From Clostridia bacterium (GTDB taxonomy: Bacteria > Bacillota > Clostridia > Christensenellales > CAG-917): DNA of 64,000 bases. The notes under the pieces were generated by a model, which was not told the DNA's origin, did no database searches, and saw only the letters and a list, made by a program, of their open reading frames with translations. The DNA is taken from positions 124,001 to 188,000 of the forward strand of contig JAFTSA010000004.1 of NCBI GenBank assembly GCA_017461985.1, in the 5' to 3' direction. The position numbers and the translations under genes were made by a program. Below, piece after piece: positions 50,539 through 58,309 of the stretch (position 1 is its first letter; every line of letters starts with the position of its first letter).

Positions 50539-51408
50539 TCAATGGGGAGGAGTTTTGTCGTTTTGGTCGATTTCTTCATTTTCCTCATTTTTCTCAAAAT
50601 GCTCCTTTCCCTCAACAAGATTGTCTAGGGCAGTGTCAGCGGTGCTTTCACAGCCAAACACGTCTTTAAGTTTCCAAGTCGCACCAAGATTATCCTTGCC
50701 AAGGGGTGTCAAAGTCAAAATGGCAAGGAGAAGGGCAACACTGCCAAACACCAAATAATAGATTTTGAGAGGTGTGAAAAAGGCTGTGACGATGAGCACT
50801 GCACCCGAAAAAATCAATCCCTTCGTGTTGCCTTTTGATAGCAAAAGAGAAGGAATATCTTTCACTCGAAAAGTCTTTTTTTTGGTCAAATCTGGCAGGG
50901 CATTATGCTTTTTAAGAAGGCGATAAATCTGCTTGATTTTCACCACTGTGACAAAAATTCCATAGGTTTCAAGAAGGCGCAAAGCCTTCCTTTCAACCCC
51001 TCTTGCAAGGAGAAAAACCCGTGTTTTGTTGTATTTTACTGCCGTTGAATAGATGTTTGTGACATCCGCAAGAGAAACGTTTGAAAACTTAAAACAAGCC
51101 AAAATTAGCACATTTTCAAGGCAAATAAAGTTAAAACCACTCTCAAAAACCCTATTTTTGAGAATACTTTTCAAAATTTCAACCAAAAATGACGGACCCC
51201 GCACCGACAATTCAAGAGCAAGTCTGTCATATCTATAGGGCTTCTCCTCTCTTCCTCGCAGTTTCACCATTATTGTGACAAAAACCGCGGTCACAGTGAC
51301 GGCAACCACCACCGCCAAAACTATGTTGTCAAGAAGAAGTCCTGCCCACGTAAAAGTCAAAAATGCAAGAAGCACACTGACACTGAAAAAGTCTGTTATT
51401 TTCGCCAT
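50539..51408 (-). CDS. Membrane protein with possible nuclease-like central domain
   Basis: A protein of 289 residues from the ATG at 51408; a TTG at 51459 would add 17. Two N-terminal membrane helices (about 10-45) and two near residues 195-240 flank a soluble alpha/beta stretch (VFLLARGVERKALRLLETYG), faintly like Mrr-type restriction folds but with no clear catalytic set. The tail is acidic. I do not recognise the family. Between 51409 and 51654 there is only AT-rich sequence and the nadD promoter. Confidence 0.6.
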   Translation of the reverse strand: MAKITDFFSVSVLLAFLTFTWAGLLLDNIVLAVVVAVTVTAVFVTIMVKLRGREEKPYRYDRLALELSVRGPSFLVEILKSILKNRVFESGFNFICLENVLILACFKFSNVSLADVTNIYSTAVKYNKTRVFLLARGVERKALRLLETYGIFVTVVKIKQIYRLLKKHNALPDLTKKKTFRVKDIPSLLLSKGNTKGLIFSGAVLIVTAFFTPLKIYYLVFGSVALLLAILTLTPLGKDNLGATWKLKDVFGCESTADTALDNLVEGKEHFEKNEENEEIDQNDKTPPH

Positions 51409-51620
51409 ACAATGATTTTTGACAGGGCGGAGAAGATTATTCTTTTTTGTACGTCGCAAATTATTTTTTCTTTTATGTACGTTTGTACATTTGCTGTTAT
51501 GCTTGATTTGACATAGTAGAGAACGTTTACATCATTTGACAAAAAAGTTCTATCATATGCGGATTTGAACATTTGTTCAAAGTTATATATGAAAATGTTT
51601 CACAAGTTTTACGGCAACTA

Positions 51621-51648
51621 TTGAATTTTTGCGATATTTTGATATAAT
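51621..51648 (+). promoter_or_regulatory. Promoter of nadD-yqeK with leaderless geometry
   Basis: TTGAAT, 16 bases, perfect TATAAT, then six bases and ATG 51655. No ribosome site lies before the ATG. Confidence 0.72.
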
Positions 51649-51654
51649 AATCCT

Positions 51655-52779
51655 ATGAAAACTATCGTCTTTGTGGGAGCATTTGATCCTCCTCACCTTG
51701 AACATAGCCGTCTCACCAAGTTTGTCATAGACAAATTGGGTGCAAAAAGGCTTGTCATAGTCCCCACCCATTGTCCACCTCACAAGAGTGGTGGATTTTT
51801 GTCATTTGAGGACAGAGTGGCACTTTCAAAGTTGGCTTTTGAAGGTTGTGCGGACGAAGTTGTCATCGACACCATAGAATATGATAGAGCGGCAGCAGGA
51901 TATGAACACAATTACTCCAGTGAAGTTCTGCCTCTTCTCAAGGAAAAATATGGCGAAATCGTATATCTAATCGGGGGAGATAGCCTTGAGCACTTTCATA
52001 CTTGGCACAAACCTGAAGAAGTTGCCTCCGCTTGCCCGATAGCTGTTGTAGGCAGAGAAGGCTATGACGATATTGAGGAAAAAATCGCTCAAGTCACTGA
52101 AAAATTTGGCGGAGAATTTATCCCCATTGATTTTGAGGGCAGTAGCGTGTCCTCATCAGAAATCAAAGCCATGCTTCTTCTTGGTGAAAAGCCTGAGGGT
52201 GTCGCTGATGAAGTCTATAAGCATATTATAGACAATCACCTTGCGGACAAATACAAGCCTTGGCTTGAAAAACTCAAAACGTATCAAAGTGATGAACTGT
52301 ACAATCACACCAAAAATGTGGTGCTGAGAGCAGTGCACCTCAACAGTGCTCACAACTTGAAGCAAGACTTTGAAAAGGTATTCAAGGCGGCTGTTCTTCA
52401 CGACAATGCTAAGGAAAGACCATCTTTAGATGGTCTAGTCATACCAGAGGACTCAATCGACACTCCCGTGATGCATCAATTTTTAGGTGCAAAAAAGGCG
52501 GAGAGAGATTTCGGCGTGACGGACAAAGACGTTCTTGATGCAATCCTTGTCCACACAACAGCCTGCAAGGATATGACAGTCCTTCAAAAACTCATCTACA
52601 CTGCGGATAGCACTTCATACGACAGAATGTATGACCCTATCCCCAAACTTAGAGAAACCGGCGATGAAGATTTTGAAGAAGGATTCAAAGCTGTGCTTCA
52701 ATACACCTACGACAAACTCCTGAAAAAAGGAAACCCCATTTATCCGCTGACCCTTGAAGCGGTGAAATGCTATTTATAA
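51655..52779 (+). CDS. nadD: Fused NadD nicotinate-nucleotide adenylyltransferase and YqeK HD hydrolase
   Basis: A 374-residue fusion. Residues 1-200 are NadD: VGAFDPPHLEH nucleotide motif, PTHCPPHK and the SSSEIKAML motif; it makes deamido-NAD. Residues about 210-374 are the HD-domain YqeK type (YNHTKNVVLRA with His218, then VLHDNAKE with His249-Asp250), a diadenosine tetraphosphate hydrolase. In Bacillus nadD, yqeK and rsfS are separate adjacent genes; here the first two are fused and rsfS follows. Confidence 0.93.
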   Translation: MKTIVFVGAFDPPHLEHSRLTKFVIDKLGAKRLVIVPTHCPPHKSGGFLSFEDRVALSKLAFEGCADEVVIDTIEYDRAAAGYEHNYSSEVLPLLKEKYGEIVYLIGGDSLEHFHTWHKPEEVASACPIAVVGREGYDDIEEKIAQVTEKFGGEFIPIDFEGSSVSSSEIKAMLLLGEKPEGVADEVYKHIIDNHLADKYKPWLEKLKTYQSDELYNHTKNVVLRAVHLNSAHNLKQDFEKVFKAAVLHDNAKERPSLDGLVIPEDSIDTPVMHQFLGAKKAERDFGVTDKDVLDAILVHTTACKDMTVLQKLIYTADSTSYDRMYDPIPKLRETGDEDFEEGFKAVLQYTYDKLLKKGNPIYPLTLEAVKCYL

Positions 52780-52816
52780 TGAAATCGGCACAAACCATTG
52801 TGCAAATAGGAGAAAT

Positions 52817-53176
52817 ATGGAATCTAACCAACTCAAAAACTTAATTTGCAAAGAACTTGATGAGCGCAGAGCAGTGGACATCACTGTCCTCAGCGTTGAA
52901 CATCTCACCGTTGTTGCAGACTATTTCATCATCTGTACCGGCAAGTCAAACAGACAAGTCAAAGCCCTTGCTGAATATCTTGAAGAAACCCTTGACAAAA
53001 ACCACGGCGTCAAGTGCTTGCGCATGGACGGCGTCCAAGAAGGCAAGTGGGTTGTCCTTGACTACGGCGGAGTCATCGTGCACATCTTCAACGACGACAC
53101 AAGAATGTTCTACTGTCTTGAAAAACTTTGGACAGACGGCGATAACGTAGAGTTCTACAAAGGCGAAGACAAATAA
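52817..53176 (+). CDS. rsfS: Ribosomal silencing factor RsfS
   Basis: A 119-residue protein with ADYFIICTGKSNRQVKAL and WVVLDYGGVIVHIF, diagnostic of RsfS. It binds ribosomal protein L14 and blocks subunit joining when nutrients are low. AGGAG precedes the ATG by seven bases. It follows nadD-yqeK, the conserved context. Confidence 0.95.
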   Translation: MESNQLKNLICKELDERRAVDITVLSVEHLTVVADYFIICTGKSNRQVKALAEYLEETLDKNHGVKCLRMDGVQEGKWVVLDYGGVIVHIFNDDTRMFYCLEKLWTDGDNVEFYKGEDK

Positions 53177-53243
53177 CAACAAAATAGCGGGCAGAGTTTA
53201 CCTTTGTACGCTTAATCAATATGAATTTTGACCTATTTATAGG

Positions 53244-53696
53244 TCAATCACAGCGTTCTAGTGCCATGGCAAGGAGTTTTTGCTTGTCTAAGTCATCAAC
53301 CTCATCCATGGCCCTATAAAGCTCCATATCAAAGGTGACGATGACCTGTTCAAGGCTCACATCAAGCCTATCACTGACGTCGGCTTGCACTGAGTTTTTC
53401 AGTGCTATACGCTCAGTTTGTGAAAAAATCGGTCCGGTGAGCAAGGCAATGACCACGTATCCGTCGTGCTCAAAGATGCGAGCGGATAATACGTTATCAT
53501 TTGATAGGGCAATATAGGTTGCTGTGTCGATTTCTGCGGTTGAAAGATACATACCACTATTTTTGCCCACGCAAGAAGAAATATTCAAAACTAAGTTTTG
53601 AGTCGCAAGATGGTGCAAACAGATTGTTTTTATCAAAAACCGCACAAAAATCACAAAAATTGGCACTTTATTGTGCTTAGTCATTGACAATAACAA
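53244..53696 (-). CDS. Possible YhcN/YlaJ-like protein
   Basis: A frame of up to 150 residues, with later possible starts at 53684 and 53552. The C-terminal 95 residues (ATYIALSNDNVLSARIFEHD, VVIALLTGP, VSLEQVIVTFD) weakly follow the beta-alpha pattern of YhcN/YlaJ sporulation proteins. The N-terminal part has a hydrophobic stretch but no lipobox. It is divergent from the FMN riboswitch, and the promoter of that riboswitch overlaps its start. Confidence 0.45.
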   Translation of the reverse strand: MLLSMTKHNKVPIFVIFVRFLIKTICLHHLATQNLVLNISSCVGKNSGMYLSTAEIDTATYIALSNDNVLSARIFEHDGYVVIALLTGPIFSQTERIALKNSVQADVSDRLDVSLEQVIVTFDMELYRAMDEVDDLDKQKLLAMALERCD

Positions 53697-53712
53697 TATA
53701 ACATAATAAAAT
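53684..53712 (+). promoter_or_regulatory. Promoter of FMN riboswitch transcript
   Basis: TTGACA, 17 bases, TAAAAT, ending about five bases before the riboswitch. Confidence 0.78.
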
Positions 53713-53716
53713 ATTA

Positions 53717-53830
53717 TTGCTTCGGGGCAGGGTGTGATTCCCTACCGGTGGTGACAGTCCACGACCACGCATTGCGTGCTGATGAGGTGCAATTCCTCAA
53801 CCGACGGTATAGTCCGGATGAAAGAGGCAG
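53717..53830 (+). ncRNA. FMN riboswitch (RFN element)
   Basis: The conserved RFN blocks are present in order: CTTCGGGGCAGGGTG, ATTCCCTACCGGTGGT, GAGGTGCAATTCCTCAACCG and GACGGTATAGTCCGGATG, with the P1 stem closed by GAGGCAG. It binds FMN. It controls the ribU-tsaE fusion gene and, by co-transcription, tsaB and rimI. Confidence 0.96.
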
Positions 53831-53840
53831 ATTTTTGTTT

Positions 53841-53868
53841 CCCCCGAGAATAATTCTTGGGTTTTTTA
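53841..53868 (+). terminator. Riboswitch-controlled terminator
   Basis: CCCGAGAAT and ATTCTTGGG form a stem with a G-T pair and six T residues, between the RFN element and the start codon. FMN binding is expected to favour it. Confidence 0.8.
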
Positions 53869-53888
53869 ATGCCCGAAAGGATATTCTT

Positions 53889-55049
53889 ATGACAGAAAAA
53901 CTTAATGAGCAAACAGAAACTTTGGTTGAAGAAGTCGCCGAAGTTCAAGTGGCAGAGGATGTAGAAGTTGAAACCGCCGTGGCAGATGGCGCAGAAACAT
54001 CCAGTGACAACAAAGGCAAGTTTTCCTTTGGAAAACTTTCAAAGAAAAAGATACGTATTCCCACAAGAAAACTTTGTGGTATGGCAGTGCTTGCCGCCCT
54101 TGCGGTGACACTTGCATGCACGGTGCATATCCCGTATTTTGCCGCACCCTTCCTTGAATATTCACCCAGTGACGTGCCCATCCTCATCGCATCCTTTATG
54201 TACGGTCCTGTGGCAGGCATTTTGATTACGGTCATCGTGTCACTTATTCAAGGTTTCACAGTCAGTGCATCAAGTGGACTTATCGGCATAGCAATGAACT
54301 TGCTTTCAACAGGCGTATTTGTGTTGAGTGCAGGTCTTGTCTACAAATTCAAACACAACCTGAAGGGCGCGCTCATCGGTTTGTTGACAGGTTTTTTGAG
54401 TGGTGTTGTGACAATGCTCCTATGGAATATATTATTTACACCCATATTCATGGGTGTAGAGCGCAGTGTTGTCCTCACAATGCTCCCCACAACCATACTT
54501 CCGTTCAACGTGCTGAAATACGCAGGCAACGCAGGATTGACATTTGTGCTTTACAAGGCAACAGGCAAACTTTTCAAGTTGGCGTTTTCAAAAGTGCCCG
54601 ACATGACTGTTGACGACGGCGAAATAGAGGGAGAACACATTTCAAGAAGCTTGAAGGATACAGAAGCCCTTGCAAAGCGCATTGCAGACACTTTGACAGG
54701 TGGAGAGGTGATTATCCTTAGCGGTGACCTTGGCGCAGGCAAAACGACCTTCACAAAGGGTTTGGCAAAGGCTCTTGGAGTAGAGAGTGAGGTGACAAGC
54801 CCCACATTCACCATAATGAACGTGTATGAAGAGGGCAGACTGAAACTGAACCATCTTGATATGTACCGCATCGAGCACGAAGACGACCTCTATGAACTTG
54901 GCGTCGAAGACGCCATCGGCGGAGATACAGTGACGGTCATTGAATGGAACAAACTGACCTCACTTGGTGACAAAGTCATCTACATTGATGTCACCGTTGA
55001 CAAAAAGAACAGGAAATTTAACGTAAGATATGAAAATACTTGCAGTTGA
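53889..55049 (+). CDS. ribU: Fusion of riboflavin transporter RibU and tRNA t6A protein TsaE
   Basis: A single 386-residue frame. Residues 1-55 are an acidic cytoplasmic tail. Residues about 58-235 are an ECF S-component of the RibU type with six membrane helices (EYSPSDVPILIASFMYGPVAG). Residues about 250-386 are a complete TsaE ATPase: Walker A GDLGAGKTT (279-287), TSPTFTIMNVY and HLDMYRI. RibU imports riboflavin, which the FMN riboswitch explains; TsaE supports t6A37 synthesis with TsaB and TsaD. tsaB overlaps by 20 bases. GAGGGAG at 54627-54633 could allow internal initiation, but no ATG, GTG or TTG stands at good spacing. Confidence 0.9.
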   Translation: MTEKLNEQTETLVEEVAEVQVAEDVEVETAVADGAETSSDNKGKFSFGKLSKKKIRIPTRKLCGMAVLAALAVTLACTVHIPYFAAPFLEYSPSDVPILIASFMYGPVAGILITVIVSLIQGFTVSASSGLIGIAMNLLSTGVFVLSAGLVYKFKHNLKGALIGLLTGFLSGVVTMLLWNILFTPIFMGVERSVVLTMLPTTILPFNVLKYAGNAGLTFVLYKATGKLFKLAFSKVPDMTVDDGEIEGEHISRSLKDTEALAKRIADTLTGGEVIILSGDLGAGKTTFTKGLAKALGVESEVTSPTFTIMNVYEEGRLKLNHLDMYRIEHEDDLYELGVEDAIGGDTVTVIEWNKLTSLGDKVIYIDVTVDKKNRKFNVRYENTCS

Positions 55050-55602
55050 CACAACTTCTACAACCTTCACCGCAGTGCTGATTGATGGTGACAAAACTCT
55101 TGCAAAATCCTTTGAGGTGGGCAAGAGCGGTCACTCATCTCTCATATTGCCCACAATAGCCGACCTTCTTACTGAGGGCGGAGTTGAGGTGAAAGACCTT
55201 GATGGCGTAGCAGTGGTGGTTGGCCCCGGCTCATTTACAGGCATACGTATTGGTGTGTCTGCAGTGACGGCAATAGCCTATGGCACGGGAGCAAAGAGAA
55301 TTGCGGTCAACTCCTTTGAACTTCTTGCATATAGTAGAAAAAGCGGAGTGCTTGCCATTGACGCAGGCCACGGCCACACATACACAGCAAAGCTTGAAAA
55401 CGGCAAGATTGTGTCAACGGAGTTTGTTGAAGAAAAGGACCGTGCCACGTTGCCAGAGGACAAAATCACTACAACAAGTTGTAGTGTTGTCACGGCTCTT
55501 GACAATATCGTCCGCACAAAATGGGCAGAAAACAACTTCGTCAACGTCTTTGAGCCCTACTATATGAGAAAGTCACAAGCAGAGAGGAACAATGAGATTT
55601 GA
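55030..55602 (+). CDS. tsaB: tRNA t6A biosynthesis protein TsaB
   Basis: A 190-residue ASKHA-fold protein: ILAVDTTSTTFTAVL, then VVVGPGSFTGIRIGVS, the TsaB signature. It stimulates TsaD in making t6A at tRNA position 37. It overlaps the TsaE-encoding end of the preceding gene and the start of rimI, so the three are translated together. Confidence 0.95.
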   Translation: MKILAVDTTSTTFTAVLIDGDKTLAKSFEVGKSGHSSLILPTIADLLTEGGVEVKDLDGVAVVVGPGSFTGIRIGVSAVTAIAYGTGAKRIAVNSFELLAYSRKSGVLAIDAGHGHTYTAKLENGKIVSTEFVEEKDRATLPEDKITTTSCSVVTALDNIVRTKWAENNFVNVFEPYYMRKSQAERNNEI

Positions 55603-56023
55603 ACCGCTAAAATACGAACATCTCGCCCAAATGGCAGAGATTGAACAAGAGGCCTTCGACACACCTTGGACGAAAGCGATGTTTATCCCCGAACTTTATT
55701 CGGCGGAAGCATTTTACACCGTTGGTGTCCGTGGTGACGAGGTCATTTGCTACGGCGGTTTTCACAAAGTCCTTGACGAAGGGCATATAACAAACATAGC
55801 AGTCAAGCACACAGAGAGAGGCAGAGGAATAGGCAAATTTCTTCTTGCAACCCTCATCAGCAAGGCAAGAGAGGTTGGCGTAGAGCATATGACACTTGAA
55901 GTCAACGTCAACAACGCACCCGCAATACACCTATACGAAAGCTACGGCTTTAAAGGGGCAGGCATACGAAAGAAGTATTACAACAATCGTGACGACGCCC
56001 TTATTATGTGGCTGGACGTATAG
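55592..56023 (+). CDS. rimI: Ribosomal-protein-alanine N-acetyltransferase RimI
   Basis: A 143-residue GNAT acetyltransferase with the acetyl-CoA loop ERGRGIGKFLLATLI and NAPAIHLYESYGFK, the RimI pattern. It acetylates the N-terminus of ribosomal protein S18. The tsaE-tsaB-rimI order is classical in Firmicutes. It overlaps tsaB by 11 bases. Confidence 0.92.
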   Translation: MRFEPLKYEHLAQMAEIEQEAFDTPWTKAMFIPELYSAEAFYTVGVRGDEVICYGGFHKVLDEGHITNIAVKHTERGRGIGKFLLATLISKAREVGVEHMTLEVNVNNAPAIHLYESYGFKGAGIRKKYYNNRDDALIMWLDV

Positions 56024-56031
56024 GAGGAGTT

Positions 56032-56730
56032 ATCAATTATAAGATAGTCGGTGATGGCATAAACGTAGTATTTTTACATGGCTGGGGCGGAAACGCTTCC
56101 GCCTTTTTATTTGTCGCAGAAAGGCTGAAAAGTTTTTGTCGGAGCATAGTTGTGGACTTCAACGGATTTGGTGACACCCCTGAACCTGATAGACCATATT
56201 CGGTTGGGGATTACGCAGGTGAAGTGCTGTCCGTCCTTGAAAAGGAAGGAGTGAAAAAAGCAATCATCGTTGGTCACTCCTTTGGTGGCAGAGTGGCCCT
56301 AGAAATCGCAGGCAAATTTCCCGATGCAGTAGATGGACTGGTGCTTGTGGACAGTGCCGGCTTGAAGCCTCGGCGGAAGCCATCATATTATGCAAAAGTT
56401 ATATTACATAAGATATTGAAAAAACTCGGATTTCGTGGGCTGCAAGGCTCACGAGATTACCGAGTTCTTTCATTTATAATGAAAGAAACTTTCAAAAAAG
56501 TGGTGTCCTATGACCAAACCTATCTCCTTGAACACATAAATACCCCCACCCTTATTTTGTGGGGTAAAAACGACAAGGAAACGCCTTTATATATGGCAAA
56601 CAAACTTGAAAAGAAAATCAAGGATAGTAAGTTGATTTTGCTTGAAGGTGGACACTATGCTTACGTTGAAGACCTTGCCAATTTCGTCAAGATTTTGTCC
56701 GCATATGTAAAGGGAGTAGGGGTATGCTAG
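56032..56730 (+). CDS. Alpha/beta hydrolase, probably starting at an ATC codon
   Basis: An alpha/beta hydrolase of about 232 residues: FLHGWGG oxyanion region, nucleophile elbow VGHSFGG, a late aspartate in WGKNDKE and the catalytic histidine in EGGHYAYVED. The frame has a GTG at 56008 inside rimI without a ribosome site. A perfect AGGAGG at 56022-56027 instead stands four bases before ATC AAT TAT AAG, and homologues typically begin at this NYK position. An ATC start is therefore likely. Substrate unknown. It overlaps murF by seven bases. Confidence 0.75.
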   Translation: MNYKIVGDGINVVFLHGWGGNASAFLFVAERLKSFCRSIVVDFNGFGDTPEPDRPYSVGDYAGEVLSVLEKEGVKKAIIVGHSFGGRVALEIAGKFPDAVDGLVLVDSAGLKPRRKPSYYAKVILHKILKKLGFRGLQGSRDYRVLSFIMKETFKKVVSYDQTYLLEHINTPTLILWGKNDKETPLYMANKLEKKIKDSKLILLEGGHYAYVEDLANFVKILSAYVKGVGVC

Positions 56731-58301
56731 TCAGGGGAAACTGGTTCTTTTTGTTGTTGTCAATCCTTGCCACCACCTTTATGGCAAAGCCGTACATATA
56801 CGTGATTCAGCAGGATAATTATCGCCTTAAAGGGATTTTCAAAAGCAAGAATATCCGCACTGCATATCTGATGGACTTGGTGTCGGTGCTGGTGTTTGGC
56901 GGGATATATTTTGGAGTCAGTTTTTTGCACTCACGGGTGTTTTGGGGCTTTCTTACAGCAATGTTCTTTTTCATTGCGGAAATGGTGTTGTATTTTGCCG
57001 AAGACGGAGACAAAAAGAAACCGCTTAAATACACCAAAAGAGCAGTGCGAGGTTTTGTGTCCGTGGCAGTGGTTGAAAGCGCATTGATTGTTGGCACGCT
57101 GTTTTACTTGAATGGCTTGCTCGGTGGTGACGATGCCTTTTACCGCTATGCAGGATTTTTTATTTTTCCAGTATTCTATCCGCTTGTTTTCCTTTTGACA
57201 ATGTCCGTAGTCAACGTATTTGAAAGGCTAAATAATTTGAGGTATGAGAAGAAAACTAGGGCTATTTTATCTCGTAGTGATTGCATCAAAATTGCAATAA
57301 CAGGAAGCTTTGGCAAAACCTCAGTGAAAAACTATCTCAAAGACTTGCTTGAAATCAAATACAGGGTGCTGGCAACCCCTGAAAGTTTCAATACGCCTAT
57401 GGGCATTTCAAAGACGGTGAAGGACCTTGATATGTCCCACGAAGTTTTCATTGCGGAAATGGGTGCAAGACGAGTTGGTGACATCAAAAAATTGATGAAA
57501 ATTGTCAACCCCGACGTGGCGGTTTTGACGGGGATAAACTCTCAACACCTTGAAACATTCAAAAGTCAAAAGAATATAGTGGATGAAAAGATGAGGGTCA
57601 TTACCGACTTAAAAAAAGAAGGATTTGCTGTCGTAAACAACAATCTTATGAAGATTGTTGAAGACAAGCAAAACAAGATTTTGGCAAACGTAAATTTTGC
57701 AGGAAGCGGTGGAGAAGTCTGGGCAAGCGACATAGCCTTGTCAAAACGAGGAAGTGAATTCAACTTGCATTTTGGTGATGAGGTTCATAGGGCAAGGACT
57801 GGGCTCATTGGCGAGCACAACGTGGAGAATTTGGCAGTGGCGTCAGCAGTGGCCTTTGCACTTGGCATCAGTCCAAAGCATATTGTGGAGAGGATTGCCC
57901 ACGTAGAGCCTGTGCCACACCGCTTGCAACTGATTGTCCGTGACGGCATTACAATCATTGACGACACCTTCAACTCAAACCCAGACGGGGCAAGAAAAGC
58001 TCTTGACACTTTGTCTCAATTTGAGGGCAGGAAAGTGGTGGTGACACCGGGGCTTGTTGAACTTGGTGAACTTGAAGAAGAGGAAAACTACGCTCTTGGC
58101 AAAAAAATAGCAATGGTTGCTGACGTTGTTGTGCTCATAGGAAAAAGAGGTGAGCAAGTGGCAAGAGGGCTAAGTGATTTTGACGGCAAAATCCTCAAAT
58201 TCAACACCCTAGCAGAGGCACAAAAGTCCTTTAAGGACTTTCTCCACATAGGGGATAACTTGTTGCTTCTCAACGACTTGCCAGACATATATGAAGATTA
58301 G
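56724..58301 (+). CDS. murF: MurF-like Mur ligase with N-terminal membrane domain
   Basis: A 525-residue protein. Residues 1-165 form about five membrane helices in place of the soluble MurF N-domain that binds the UDP-sugar. The Mur ligase core follows: P-loop TGSFGKTSVKN (193-203), FIAEMGARRVGD, INSQHLETF, GEHNVENLAVA and DDTFNSNPDG. It should add D-Ala-D-Ala to the muropeptide precursor; the ddl gene nine bases downstream makes this dipeptide. A membrane-bound MurF could act close to MraY, but this is inference. The start lies inside the hydrolase gene. Confidence 0.85.
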   Translation: MLVRGNWFFLLLSILATTFMAKPYIYVIQQDNYRLKGIFKSKNIRTAYLMDLVSVLVFGGIYFGVSFLHSRVFWGFLTAMFFFIAEMVLYFAEDGDKKKPLKYTKRAVRGFVSVAVVESALIVGTLFYLNGLLGGDDAFYRYAGFFIFPVFYPLVFLLTMSVVNVFERLNNLRYEKKTRAILSRSDCIKIAITGSFGKTSVKNYLKDLLEIKYRVLATPESFNTPMGISKTVKDLDMSHEVFIAEMGARRVGDIKKLMKIVNPDVAVLTGINSQHLETFKSQKNIVDEKMRVITDLKKEGFAVVNNNLMKIVEDKQNKILANVNFAGSGGEVWASDIALSKRGSEFNLHFGDEVHRARTGLIGEHNVENLAVASAVAFALGISPKHIVERIAHVEPVPHRLQLIVRDGITIIDDTFNSNPDGARKALDTLSQFEGRKVVVTPGLVELGELEEEENYALGKKIAMVADVVVLIGKRGEQVARGLSDFDGKILKFNTLAEAQKSFKDFLHIGDNLLLLNDLPDIYED

Positions 58302-58309
58302 GGGGAGAA

